DNA from: Flavobacterium psychroterrae
GTDB taxonomy: Bacteria > Bacteroidota > Bacteroidia > Flavobacteriales > Flavobacteriaceae
DNA: 48,794 nucleotides
Assembly: GCF_018380615.1 (NCBI RefSeq)
Contig: NZ_JAGYVZ010000030.1
Location: forward strand, 1 to 48,794
Direction of reading: 5' to 3'
The stretch's first letter is position 1, and each line of letters opens with the position of its first letter. Shown one piece after another: positions 1 to 8,152 of this stretch. The position numbers were made by a program, and so were the translations under genes. Below the pieces are notes generated by a model. The model saw only the letters and a list, made by a program, of their open reading frames with translations. It was not told where the DNA came from and ran no database searches.

Positions 1-57
1 AAAATGTTCTACTAAAAAATCAGGAAGCATAAATTTTAAAAGATCTATAGGAGTCAT
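1..57 (-). CDS. 5' end of a transposase-like reading frame, cut by the window edge
   Basis: Only 19 codons are visible, beginning MTPIDLLKFMLPDFLVEHF. The ATG overlaps the stop codon of the upstream gene in an ATGA arrangement. From memory, the pattern LLkfxLPxFLVEHF resembles the start of the small first protein of ISAon1-type insertion sequences in Bacteroidota, which is followed by a separate transposase gene. That would make this the left part of an insertion sequence that struck the upstream gene. The alternative is a third, translationally coupled member of the ATPase/STAS operon. Too little sequence is visible to decide. Confidence 0.4.
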   Translation of the reverse strand, partial: MTPIDLLKFMLPDFLVEHF

Positions 58-839
58 ATCAAATTCTTAGATTGCAAATTTCTGATTTTATTTTGACATT
101 CCTCCCCAGGTTTTGTTCTTGATCCAATTAAAATATCTAATTGTAAAAGAGTTGAGAGAATAGAAACAATATAAGAACTGTTCATACTTTGACAAACTAA
201 AATTGGGTCTTCTTGTAATTCATCAAACCATTCAGATTTAATTTTCAAAGCAAGTTTATAAATTGCAAAAAGTGAAAAATCCTTGTGATAGGAAATGAAT
301 TTTTTTAAATCGACATATGAATTTATGTAAACATAGGAAGAGGTGTGTGGCTTTGCGTATTCTGTAATATGAACTTTTAATAAATTTTTAAATTTGATTT
401 TGAAAATTTCTGAAACACTTATTTTTAAATCGGTTAATTTATTTGTTTCTTCAAATAAATAATATTTTTCAAAAAAATCATAATCAGTGTTTTTTAAATT
501 AAGTTTATTTTGAATAGCATCAAATCCTAATTCATTTACTATCTGAGAGAGAATATTTATACAACAAATAACAAATCCGGATGACCTTAAGTCCACAAAT
601 TTTGATTTTAAATTTGGTTGACAAAAACGAATATTATTAAAATCAAGTATGATATTTTTAATAATATTTTTTTCAATATTATCATCTAGATTATCTTTTA
701 TTTTAAGGATAGTTGAAAGACTAAGTTTGTCCTCATAGATTCCAGAGAAATTATTCTCTAAATAATTAGAATTTACAATTTGTTCAGCATGTAAATTAAA
801 ATAAATATAATCGTCTGTAATGATTTTTGATATTACCAT
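54..839 (-). CDS. STAS/phosphoribosyltransferase-like protein, probably 3'-truncated
   Basis: This 261-residue protein has no assigned function. Residues 60-100 (KNIILDFNNI, then SSGFVICCINIL) look like the strand-helix core of a STAS-like domain. Residues 210-238 (DPILVCQSMNSSYIVSILST, then LLQLDILI) resemble the front part of a phosphoribosyltransferase-like fold. From memory, relatives continue for about 60 more residues with a motif like GPxNKLY and VVSDxVCLGTE. Here the reading changes after LDILI to an unlike tail (GSRTKPGEECQ) and stops, which suggests truncation by inserted DNA. The gene starts 5 bp after the stop of the GHKL ATPase, so the two probably form one transcript. A signalling or defence role is inference only. 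Confidence 0.6.
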   Translation of the reverse strand: MVISKIITDDYIYFNLHAEQIVNSNYLENNFSGIYEDKLSLSTILKIKDNLDDNIEKNIIKNIILDFNNIRFCQPNLKSKFVDLRSSGFVICCINILSQIVNELGFDAIQNKLNLKNTDYDFFEKYYLFEETNKLTDLKISVSEIFKIKFKNLLKVHITEYAKPHTSSYVYINSYVDLKKFISYHKDFSLFAIYKLALKIKSEWFDELQEDPILVCQSMNSSYIVSILSTLLQLDILIGSRTKPGEECQNKIRNLQSKNLI

Positions 840-844
840 ATATT

Positions 845-2077
845 CTATTTATTTGGAATTTCTACTTCAATATGGACTCCTTTAAATTTTACAGGATAGA
901 ATCTTACTGATGAAAACTTAATATCTTTATTGTATTTATTAATAGTATCTAAATAAAATTCTTTAAATAGTTCTAATGATTTGAATGAATATTTTATGAT
1001 CAATTCTTCGTGCTCAGATTTATTAATCTTTCCATAAATAAATCTATTATGAACTTCGGAAATTAATTCACGTAGAGAATTTAAATTGATCAAATTCTCC
1101 AACATTCTATTAGAAATTATTATTTGAGAATTTTCCGTATGTAGTCTAAAATAGCCTTTACATGTTAAAACAACAGTACACATTAAATCAAATAGCCCGG
1201 CTCGATCTTTTAGCATTGAATAATATAATGCTTCAAATATAGAATGGAAATTATTGATAATTTCAATTGGAAATTTTAATAAAGAATTATGTTTGGATAA
1301 TTCTACTGATAATTTCATTGTACTATAATAAGATGTTGGAGTTTTAGTCTTTAATGATTTTTCTAATCCAATCCCATTATCTGATATGGAAAATTTAGTT
1401 TTATATCTGTCAACAAACATTAAAGCATATGTGTCTGATTGAGAATGTAAAACACCATTTGTTATTAATTCTGAAAGTATATCAATAAATAAATTATGCT
1501 GATTAAATGTAAGTTCGTTGTCGACTAAAAGTTCTGAAAAGTGGTCTTTAACTTTATAGATATAATATTCAACCAAAAAATCTCTTTTATCTTCTTCATT
1601 AGAAAATCCGTTTAATTCATTAATTAAATTATCATCCTGTAATGAATATGATCTTACTTTATGATCTTCACGTTGATTGTTTCCCCTAAAATTACCGAGA
1701 TAGGCTTCATTAAAATTAAAAATATTTTTTCCAATCGGAAAAGTTGGATTTGTGTTTTTACCACTTATTTTGAAGAAGTTACACTTATCAAGGAATTCTA
1801 GTAAATTGATTGTACCAGAGTTGTTTGTAAGGTTAAGTTTAAGTGGTTTTTTGTGGAATTTTTTTAATTGTTCTGCAATACTTAGTAATAATGGTATGGT
1901 AATAGGATCAATATGATATTTACCAAATAAAGAGTCAAAGTCATTATCATTAATTAAATCAAATTCTATAGGATCTACTTGACCACTTTTATAATAGCTA
2001 GCAAGATCGACTAGGAAATCATTATAGAAATTATGAGGTGTTAAGGAGATATTATTCTTAATAATTGGGATTCCCAT
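845..2077 (-). CDS. GHKL-type ATP-binding protein (histidine-kinase-like ATPase)
   Basis: The 410-residue soluble protein has a GHKL ATPase fold in its middle. The N box is LSELITNGVLH with Glu203 and Asn207, and the G1 box is ISDNGIGL with Asp233, Gly235 and Gly237. A later stretch (DRAGLFDLMCTVVLTCKGYF) corresponds to the region after the ATP lid. Residues 20-110 look STAS-like (VDPIEFDLI, then IDPITIPLLLSIAEQL). There is no His phosphoacceptor domain, receiver or membrane segment, so this is not an ordinary two-component kinase. It leads a pair with the downstream STAS/PRTase-like gene, 5 bp away. The low GC and accessory look suggest a mobile or variable locus. The substrate and role are unknown. 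Confidence 0.7.
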   Translation of the reverse strand: MGIPIIKNNISLTPHNFYNDFLVDLASYYKSGQVDPIEFDLINDNDFDSLFGKYHIDPITIPLLLSIAEQLKKFHKKPLKLNLTNNSGTINLLEFLDKCNFFKISGKNTNPTFPIGKNIFNFNEAYLGNFRGNNQREDHKVRSYSLQDDNLINELNGFSNEEDKRDFLVEYYIYKVKDHFSELLVDNELTFNQHNLFIDILSELITNGVLHSQSDTYALMFVDRYKTKFSISDNGIGLEKSLKTKTPTSYYSTMKLSVELSKHNSLLKFPIEIINNFHSIFEALYYSMLKDRAGLFDLMCTVVLTCKGYFRLHTENSQIIISNRMLENLINLNSLRELISEVHNRFIYGKINKSEHEELIIKYSFKSLELFKEFYLDTINKYNKDIKFSSVRFYPVKFKGVHIEVEIPNK

Positions 2078-2126
2078 ATAATTTATTTAATTTATGCTTT
2101 TATAATTATGTCTAAGAATAATTAAT

Positions 2127-2134
2127 CAAACATA
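2127..2134 (-). promoter_or_regulatory. Candidate -7 box for the GHKL ATPase operon
   Basis: TATGTTTG on the minus strand matches the Bacteroidota -7 consensus TAnnTTTG. It lies 49 bp before the ATPase start codon. No convincing -33 TTTG was found at the expected spacing. Confidence 0.4.
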
Positions 2135-2176
2135 ATAATTTTACTTACAAAAAACTAATTCAAAATAAAATTTTAA

Positions 2177-2218
2177 AACCACAAATTACATCAAAATAAA
2201 TTCATGTAATCTGTGGTT
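2177..2218 (-). terminator. Hairpin terminator after thrC
   Basis: Two 15-base arms (2177-2191 and 2204-2218) pair with one mismatch around a 12-base loop. T/A-rich tracts lie on both sides. It sits between the thrC stop and the start of the ATPase gene, so it probably ends the thr operon and separates the two units. Confidence 0.65.
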
Positions 2219-2245
2219 GAATTTTTTTTACTAAATAGATAATTA

Positions 2246-3535
2246 TTATCCCAAAAAATTCTTCAATTCCTCATAAGTTTTAATCTTCACACTAACTTTC
2301 TCCTCATTAATAACACTTTCAATTTGTTCCGGAATAGGAAGTGTAATTGCCAAAGCAGGTTCTACAACATCCAGAAACTTAATAGGATGTGCCGTTTCTA
2401 AGAAAACACCAATCGCATTTTCATGTTTTTGAAGTTCTTTTTTCAGACCTAAATATCCAACAGCACCGTGAGGTTCTGCGATATAACCATTTTTGCTATA
2501 AATATTTTTTAGAGCTTCAAGAGTTTCTTCGTCAGTATAACTATAAGAAGAGAAATCTTTTTCGAAAGATTTTAAGTCGTTGTTGTACAATTCCTGAATC
2601 CTGATAAAGTTACTTGGGTTTCCAACGTCCATTGCGTTAGAGATTGTTGCTTTTGAAGGTTTTGGGTCGTATTTTCCGTTTTCTAGAAATCTTGGTACCG
2701 TATCGTTTACGTTTGTAGACGCTACAAAATGCTCAATTGGCAAACCTAATTTCTTAGCCATAATTCCCGCACAGATATTCCCGAAATTTCCACTTGGACA
2801 AGAAAAAATCAACGGTTTGTTTTGGCTTTTCAACGCTTTGTAGGCAAAGAAAAAATAGAACATTTGCGGCAACCAACGCGCAATATTAATAGAATTTGCC
2901 GAAGTCAGGTTTTTATGCGCTAAACTTTCATCTAAAAACGCTTTTTTTACCATATCCTGGCAATCATCAAAAACGCCATCAACTTCCAGAGCTTTAATGT
3001 TTTTTCCTAAAGTTGTCAATTGTTTTTCCTGAATGTCGCTCACTTTTCCTGACGGATATAAAATCACGACATCAACACCGTCAACGCCAAGAAATCCGCT
3101 TGCAACAGCTCCGCCCGTATCTCCCGAAGTCGCTACTAAAACAGTATTTTTACTGTCTTTTTTGTCTTTGTTAAAATACGCCAGACAACGTGACATAAAT
3201 CGCGCTCCAACATCTTTAAAAGCCATTGTTGGTCCGTGGAATAATTCTAACGAATAAATGCCGTTTTCAACTTCCACAACCGGAAAATCAAAAGATAAAG
3301 TTTCGGCTATGATTTCTCTTAAATAATCCTCCGGAATATCATCGCCTACAAATTGCTGAATCACATCAAAAGCAATATTGTGATGCGTTAGATTTTCGAT
3401 TACATTAAAAAATGCAGGATTTAAAGGCGTAATATTTTGCGGAAAATACAATCCTTTATCACTCGCTAATCCTTGAATTACGGCTTCTTTAAAAGAAACT
3501 TCGGGTGCATTATGGTTTAAGCTATAGTATTTCAT
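2246..3535 (-). CDS. thrC: Threonine synthase
   Basis: This pyridoxal-phosphate enzyme converts O-phosphohomoserine to threonine and phosphate, the last step of the pathway. The 429-residue length fits the family. The PLP-binding lysine is Lys107 in HGPTMAFKDVGARF, and the phosphate-binding loop is SCPSGNFGN. The N terminus MKYYSLNHNAPEVSFKEAV is typical of this branch. It is the third structural gene after thrA and thrB on the same strand, but a 360-bp repeat-rich spacer separates it from thrB. It may therefore depend on read-through from the thr promoter. Confidence 0.95.
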   Translation of the reverse strand: MKYYSLNHNAPEVSFKEAVIQGLASDKGLYFPQNITPLNPAFFNVIENLTHHNIAFDVIQQFVGDDIPEDYLREIIAETLSFDFPVVEVENGIYSLELFHGPTMAFKDVGARFMSRCLAYFNKDKKDSKNTVLVATSGDTGGAVASGFLGVDGVDVVILYPSGKVSDIQEKQLTTLGKNIKALEVDGVFDDCQDMVKKAFLDESLAHKNLTSANSINIARWLPQMFYFFFAYKALKSQNKPLIFSCPSGNFGNICAGIMAKKLGLPIEHFVASTNVNDTVPRFLENGKYDPKPSKATISNAMDVGNPSNFIRIQELYNNDLKSFEKDFSSYSYTDEETLEALKNIYSKNGYIAEPHGAVGYLGLKKELQKHENAIGVFLETAHPIKFLDVVEPALAITLPIPEQIESVINEEKVSVKIKTYEELKNFLG

Positions 3536-3895
3536 TTCTAATTTTAGATTTTAGATTTTAGATTTTAGAAAAAAGAGAATAGAGTATAGAAAATAGACTT
3601 TCTGTATTATCAAATTCCAATTTTTCAAATTCCAAATTCCAATAATTATTTGGTTTTCAAGTCTCGTTTTGTCATTTCGACGGAGGAGAAATCGCATCCA
3701 GAGAGCAACGTTCTGTGTGGTTACGTTATGTGATTTCTCGTTCCTCGAAATGACAAACTGTGTGTTTATGCTTTGCGTGCCATACTTTGCGGGACTTCGA
3801 CTTCGCTCAGTCTGACAATTTGCGACGTATAAATTCGTTTAATTAATTTTTTATCTATTCCACAAACCAATTTGTGTAAATTCGTGAAATTAGTG
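3536..3895. repeat. Repeat-filled spacer between thrB and thrC
   Basis: No gene is visible in these 360 bp. They hold at least five kinds of short repeat: a TTTTAGA tandem (about 4 units, 3541-3569), AAATTCC-type units (3611-3642), a long inverted repeat (3669-3757), a CTTCGCTCAGTCTGACA unit (3794-3816), and a stretch containing AATTTGTGTAAATTCGTG (about 3870-3890). All resemble interspersed elements common in Flavobacterium spacers, a comparison made from memory. Similar units recur elsewhere in this window. Confidence 0.7.
3669..3757. repeat. MITE-like imperfect inverted repeat
   Basis: Arms at about 3669-3696 (GTCATTTCGACGGAGGAGAA) and 3729-3757 (TTCTCGTTCCTCGAAATGAC) are imperfect inverted copies. 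The centre is about 30 bp. It could fold into a long hairpin in the thr mRNA. It has the layout of a small non-coding mobile repeat. Confidence 0.6.
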
Positions 3896-4831
3896 TTATA
3901 TAATTCTTACGCCATCCGGATTAATTTTCGAAACGTGAATTTCATATGGCAAATTCATGTTTTCGTAAACATGGCTCATGGCTTTGGCAATTTTATCAGC
4001 GGTTTCTTTTCCTCTGCTTAAAGCAAAAATCGACGGACCAGAACCGGAGATTCCAGAACCTAACGCACCGTTTTCAAGAGCGGTTTGTTTGATTAAATCG
4101 AAACCCGGAATCAAAACGCTTCTTAATGGTTCTACGATTTCGTCATGAAGTGATCTTCCTATCAAATCGTAATCTTTTGTGTATAATCCGGCAATTAATC
4201 CGCCCACATTTCCCCATTGCATGATCGCACTTTTTAGGGAAACGGTTTGTTTTAATACCGAACGCGCATCCGAGGTTTTCAACTCAATTTGAGGATGAAC
4301 TACCGTTGCGAATAATTCTTCCGGACTATCAATTCTGATAATATCAAGCGGAGCATAACTTCTTACCAAAGTAAAACCGCCTAAAAGGGCAGGAGCAACG
4401 TTGTCAGCATGAGCGTTTCCGCTGGCTAATTTCTCGCCTTGCATTGCAAATTGCACCAAATCTTTGCGGGAATATGGTTTTCCTAATAATTCATTAATCC
4501 CGAAAACTGCCCCGGCAGAACTTGCGGCGCTGCTTCCTATTCCGCTTCCAGCTTTTATGTGTTTGTAGATTTCGATTTCGAAACCAAAATTTATCGGTTC
4601 AAAATCTAGTTCGTAAGCTTCAAGCATCGCTAAACCTGCCACGCCCGCAACATTTTTCTCGGTTTCTAAAGGTAAATCAGCACCCACAATTTTAGTAATG
4701 CGAATTCCTTTTTGATCTGTTTTTCGAACAATCATTTCATCACCCGCATTGTCTAAGCAAAGTCCAAGTACGTCAAATCCGCACGAAAGATTCGCGATAG
4801 TTGCCGGGCAAAAGAGTTTTATTTGTGTCAT
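3896..4831 (-). CDS. thrB: Homoserine kinase
   Basis: This enzyme phosphorylates homoserine with ATP to give O-phosphohomoserine, the substrate of ThrC. It is a GHMP kinase of 311 residues, normal for ThrB. The ATP-binding motif is KAGSGIGSSAASSAGAVFG at about residues 93-111. The N-terminal PATIANLSCGFDVLGLCLD and the C-terminal GSGISGSGPSIFALS are both family signatures. It lies between thrA (147-bp spacer) and thrC in pathway order, so co-regulation with the leader upstream of thrA is expected. Confidence 0.95.
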   Translation of the reverse strand: MTQIKLFCPATIANLSCGFDVLGLCLDNAGDEMIVRKTDQKGIRITKIVGADLPLETEKNVAGVAGLAMLEAYELDFEPINFGFEIEIYKHIKAGSGIGSSAASSAGAVFGINELLGKPYSRKDLVQFAMQGEKLASGNAHADNVAPALLGGFTLVRSYAPLDIIRIDSPEELFATVVHPQIELKTSDARSVLKQTVSLKSAIMQWGNVGGLIAGLYTKDYDLIGRSLHDEIVEPLRSVLIPGFDLIKQTALENGALGSGISGSGPSIFALSRGKETADKIAKAMSHVYENMNLPYEIHVSKINPDGVRII

Positions 4832-4840
4832 TTTTTTTAA

Positions 4841-4977
4841 GGTTCAGAGTGGCAAAGGCTCAAAGGTTCAGAGGTTTTGCTACTCGATATTTTTATTTTA
4901 GGTTCAAAGTGGCAAAGGTTCATAGGTTGAAAGGTTTTTAACTTTGTCCCTTTGCACCTTTGAGCCTTTGTACCTTC
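4841..4977. repeat. Direct and inverted AAAGGTTCA-type repeats between thrA and thrB
   Basis: Two related 40-bp units start 60 bp apart at 4841 and 4901 (GGTTCAGAGTGGCAAAGGCT and GGTTCAAAGTGGCAAAGGTT). They are followed by an inverted run of CTTTGNNCCTTTG units at 4943-4976, so the spacer could fold back on itself. The same word family recurs at 7443-7480 and 35340-35435. Confidence 0.65.
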
Positions 4978-4978
4978 T

Positions 4979-7426
4979 TTAATTATTTCCAATCCTAATT
5001 ACATCCGCAAAAATCCCTGATGCAGTTACCGCAGCTCCGGCACCGGCGCCTTTGATCAATAAAGGCTGATCTACGTAACGATCTGTGTAGAACAATACGA
5101 TATTATCTTTTCCTTCAAGGTTATAAAAAGGATGATCTTTTGGGATGAATTGTAATCCGACGCTTGCTTTTCCGTCTTCGAATTTTGCTACATATTTCAA
5201 TCTTGAATCTTTGGCTAAAGCTTCTTCATATATTTTTTCGAAATGAGCAGCATGTTTTGTTAATGATGCAAAAAAGTCTTCGTTGTTTGTTGTTGCTAAA
5301 CAATCGGCTGGCAGGAACGATTCGTTGGCGATGGCGTCAATATCCATTTCGTAACCGCTTTCACGAATTAGGATTAAGATTTTACGCGCAACGTCAATTC
5401 CGCTTAAGTCAATTTTAGGATCCGGTTCTGTAAATCCTTGTACTCCGGCTTCTTTTACAACATCATGAAAAGAATTGTCTTTATCAAAATTATTGAAAAT
5501 AAAGTTTAAACTTCCTGATAAAACGGCCTGAATTTTATGCACTTTATCGCCCGAAGCAATTAGGTTTTTTACCGTATCAATAATTGGCAATCCCGCGCCA
5601 ACATTAGTTTCAAATAAAAACGGAGCGTTGTATTGACGTGATAAACTTTTTAGTTTTTTATAATTATCGTAAGCAGATGAACAAGCAATTTTATTACAAG
5701 TTACAACCGCAATACTTTCTTTTAAGAATTTTTCATAAGTTTCAGCAACGCTCGAATTTGCTGTAATATCCACAAAAATGCTGTTACGTAAATTCAGTTC
5801 TTTGGCACGAGCAATAAATTCTGTCGGAATAGCGTGTTCGCCTTTATCTAAAGTCGCTTTCCAGTCTTTTAGAGAAATTCCGTCCTCGTCAAAAAGCATT
5901 TTTCTGGAGTTTGATAAAGCGATAACACGAACATTTATCTTTAAATTATCTTTTAAGAATTTCTTCTGATTGTGGATTTGCTCGATGAATTTTTCACCCA
6001 CATTTCCAACTCCCATTACGAATAAATTCAGCTGTTTAGTATTTTCTTCAAAGAAGTTTTCGTGCAAAGTATTCAATGCTTTTTTAACGTCTCTTTCGTT
6101 AATTACAGTCGAGATATTACGTTCAGATGCACCTTGCGCAATGGCACGGATGTTTACATTGTTTTTTCCTAAAGTGCTAAACATTCTTCCGCTTAAACCC
6201 TGGTGATTTTTCATGTTTTCTCCAACAAGAGCGATAATGCAAAGATCTTTTTCTACAATGGCAGGATCGATTTTGTTTTGAAGAATCTCAACTTCAAAAG
6301 CTTTGTTGATCGCAGCTTCGGCATTTTCAGCATCCGAATTTAAAATTCCGATGCAAATAGAATGCTCAGAAGAAGCCTGAGTGATAAAAATAACATTGAT
6401 TTTTTCCTGAGATAATACTTCAAACAAACGTTTTGATGAACCCGAAACTCCAATCATTCCAGGACCTTCAAGAGTTATCAACGAAATATTATCGATATGA
6501 CTAATACCTTTTACAACCGTATCTTTTGAGGAAACCTGATTAGAAATTAAAGTTCCTACAGCTTCCGGCTCAAAAGTATTTTTGATTAAAATTGGAATAT
6601 TTTTTCTTAAAACTGGCTGAATTGTTGGCGGATATAACACTTTTGCTCCAAAATGCGACAATTCCATCGCTTCCTGATAAGAGATGTCTGCAATTGGCTG
6701 CGCTTGTTTAACAATTTTTGGGTTTGCAGTAAACATTCCGTTTACGTCAGTCCAGATTTCAAGTTGTTCAGCTTCAAGAGCTCCGGCTATAATTGCAGCG
6801 GTATAATCAGACCCGCCACGACCTAAAGTAGTAGTGATTCCGTCCAGAGTTTGAGAAATGAATCCCGGTAAAATATTTATTTTCGATTGATCTTCGGCAA
6901 AATATTCCTGAATCAATTGATTTGAAACTTCAAAATTTACAACTGCTTTACCAAAATTATTATTGGTTTTTATCAGTTCGCGGCTGTCTTTATACACGAC
7001 ACTTTTATCAATTTGCTGATATGCCTGCGCAATAATATAGGATGAAAGTAATTCGCCAAAACTTAAAATTGTATCAGAAGTTCTTGGAGATAATTCGCCT
7101 AATAAAAAACAGCCGTCTAACAAAGTTTCAAGATGATTAATGATTCTTTTTACGTGACTTAATAAGCCGCTTTGTTCGCTTACAGGAATTAATTCTTTAA
7201 GTGTATCAAGGTGTTTTTTTTCAATTTCGGCAACGATATCTCTAAAACTTTCGTCGTTTGCTGCTGCTTTTGCTGCTGCTAATTGCAATAAATCGGTCAC
7301 TTTGCTTAACGCCGAAACAACAACAACTAATTTATCCTGTTGAGATTTTTTGTTTATAATTTCTAGAACGTGTTTTATATTTTGAGCATTGGCAACCGAA
7401 GTTCCGCCAAATTTTAATACTTTCAT
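4979..7426 (-). CDS. thrA: Bifunctional aspartokinase / homoserine dehydrogenase
   Basis: The protein catalyses the first and third steps from aspartate to homoserine. The aspartokinase half begins MKVLKFGGTS (Lys5) and includes TTLGRGGSDYTA near residue 200. ACT regulatory domains span about 310-460, where threonine feedback normally acts. The homoserine dehydrogenase half begins near residue 466 with the nucleotide-binding loop VMGVGNVG (470-477) and includes VTCNKIA. Its 815 residues match the fused ThrA length. It is the first enzyme gene after the Thr-rich leader peptide and heads thrA-thrB-thrC, supporting control by threonine supply. Confidence 0.95.
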   Translation of the reverse strand: MKVLKFGGTSVANAQNIKHVLEIINKKSQQDKLVVVVSALSKVTDLLQLAAAKAAANDESFRDIVAEIEKKHLDTLKELIPVSEQSGLLSHVKRIINHLETLLDGCFLLGELSPRTSDTILSFGELLSSYIIAQAYQQIDKSVVYKDSRELIKTNNNFGKAVVNFEVSNQLIQEYFAEDQSKINILPGFISQTLDGITTTLGRGGSDYTAAIIAGALEAEQLEIWTDVNGMFTANPKIVKQAQPIADISYQEAMELSHFGAKVLYPPTIQPVLRKNIPILIKNTFEPEAVGTLISNQVSSKDTVVKGISHIDNISLITLEGPGMIGVSGSSKRLFEVLSQEKINVIFITQASSEHSICIGILNSDAENAEAAINKAFEVEILQNKIDPAIVEKDLCIIALVGENMKNHQGLSGRMFSTLGKNNVNIRAIAQGASERNISTVINERDVKKALNTLHENFFEENTKQLNLFVMGVGNVGEKFIEQIHNQKKFLKDNLKINVRVIALSNSRKMLFDEDGISLKDWKATLDKGEHAIPTEFIARAKELNLRNSIFVDITANSSVAETYEKFLKESIAVVTCNKIACSSAYDNYKKLKSLSRQYNAPFLFETNVGAGLPIIDTVKNLIASGDKVHKIQAVLSGSLNFIFNNFDKDNSFHDVVKEAGVQGFTEPDPKIDLSGIDVARKILILIRESGYEMDIDAIANESFLPADCLATTNNEDFFASLTKHAAHFEKIYEEALAKDSRLKYVAKFEDGKASVGLQFIPKDHPFYNLEGKDNIVLFYTDRYVDQPLLIKGAGAGAAVTASGIFADVIRIGNN

Positions 7427-7612
7427 TTTTGTGTTTTTTAATAAGGTGCAAAGATTTTGAGTGACAAAGGTTCAAAGGTTATCAACTGTGAACTGAAACT
7501 GAAAACTGCGACTATTTTTTTTTATTTGTAAATGTTTTTTATGTATCCAAAACCTTTCTTCTTTCGGGAAAAAAATATAGATAACCAGGATTATATGTAA
7601 AAATGTATACCC
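7427..7612 (-). promoter_or_regulatory. Leader region between the thr leader peptide and thrA
   Basis: This 186-bp stretch follows the leader-peptide stop. The stop lies inside a hairpin TACCCC-TTA-GGGGTA (7608-7622), which is followed on the transcript by UACAUUUUUACAU. A competing pairing of GGGGUAUA with UAUAAUCC just downstream is possible, and a run of seven U follows at 7569-7575. Which structure terminates is unclear by eye. Nearer thrA the leader carries the AAAGGTTCA-type repeat and an AACTGAAAACTG repeat. Confidence 0.45.
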
Positions 7613-7714
7613 CTAAGGGGTAGTAGTTGTTGTAGTAGAAATTGTTGCAGCAGTAATTGCAACTCTGGTTGGAGTTGATATCGAAGATTGATATTTTGCG
7701 CTGTTACTTTTCAT
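7613..7714 (-). CDS. thrL: thr operon leader peptide
   Basis: This 33-codon frame begins ATG at 7714 and ends TAG at 7613, directly upstream of thrA. It starts MKSNSAKYQSS and ends ATISTTTTTTP, so about a third of the codons are Thr, with six Thr in a row near the end, plus Ile. That is the composition of the E. coli thrL attenuator peptide. Within it, two mutually exclusive hairpins share bases: CAACTC/GAGTTG (7660-7677) and GTTGCA/TGCAAC (7644-7663). The role inferred is a sensor of charged Thr-tRNA (and Ile-tRNA) that sets transcription into thrABC. A perfect TAnnTTTG box lies 10 bp upstream. The mechanism is inference; the reading frame and codon bias are seen directly. Confidence 0.85.
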   Translation of the reverse strand: MKSNSAKYQSSISTPTRVAITAATISTTTTTTP

Positions 7715-7724
7715 TTTGGTTTTT

Positions 7725-7732
7725 CAAAAGTA
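7725..7732 (-). promoter_or_regulatory. Candidate -7 box of the thr operon
   Basis: TACTTTTG on the minus strand is an exact TAnnTTTG match and ends 10 bp before the leader-peptide ATG. Transcription would start only a few bases before that codon. No clear -33 TTTG was seen. Confidence 0.5.
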
Positions 7733-8152
7733 CAGTTTTTTATAAAAGGTAAAAACTCTAATTTTCTTTTTGCGAATATTTTAATAATTCAATTCCCACC
7801 AAAGCAATATTGAGTATTTATTAAATTTAAATCGGTAAAGATGACTTATTCATATATTTAGGACTTTTTATCGAGACATTGAAATTGTGTCAATGATGAT
7901 TTCGGTAAAAAAATGACTCAGAAACATACTGATTTTATCCTATATGATAAATAGGAAATGTTTTTTGAATTATAATCTTTAAAAATTTATAATTCAATTC
8001 TTATAAATTTAAAGAGCTGATTTTTTGTCTGATAAGGATTATGAAATAGATAAAAGTCAGGAATCGGAATTGTCTAATTTTTAATTATTATGAACAAATG
8101 TTGCTTTTTAATATTGATTTGCTGATTTTTGATGTCTTAAAATACAAACACC
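7733..8152. other. Gene-free divergent spacer between the thr leader and hutH
   Basis: These 420 bp are very AT-rich and contain no convincing gene. A 9-bp inverted repeat with arms at 7967-7975 and 7987-7995 (GAATTATAA / TTATAATTC) is the only clear structure. No good promoter match was found for hutH. Confidence 0.5.

Noticed and set aside
3541..3642. Possible CRISPR-like array because of repeated words
   Set aside because: The units are 7-9 bp tandems without regular spacers and no cas genes are present.
7561..7722. A riboswitch upstream of thrA
   Set aside because: No known threonine riboswitch exists and the Thr-codon run gives a simpler explanation.
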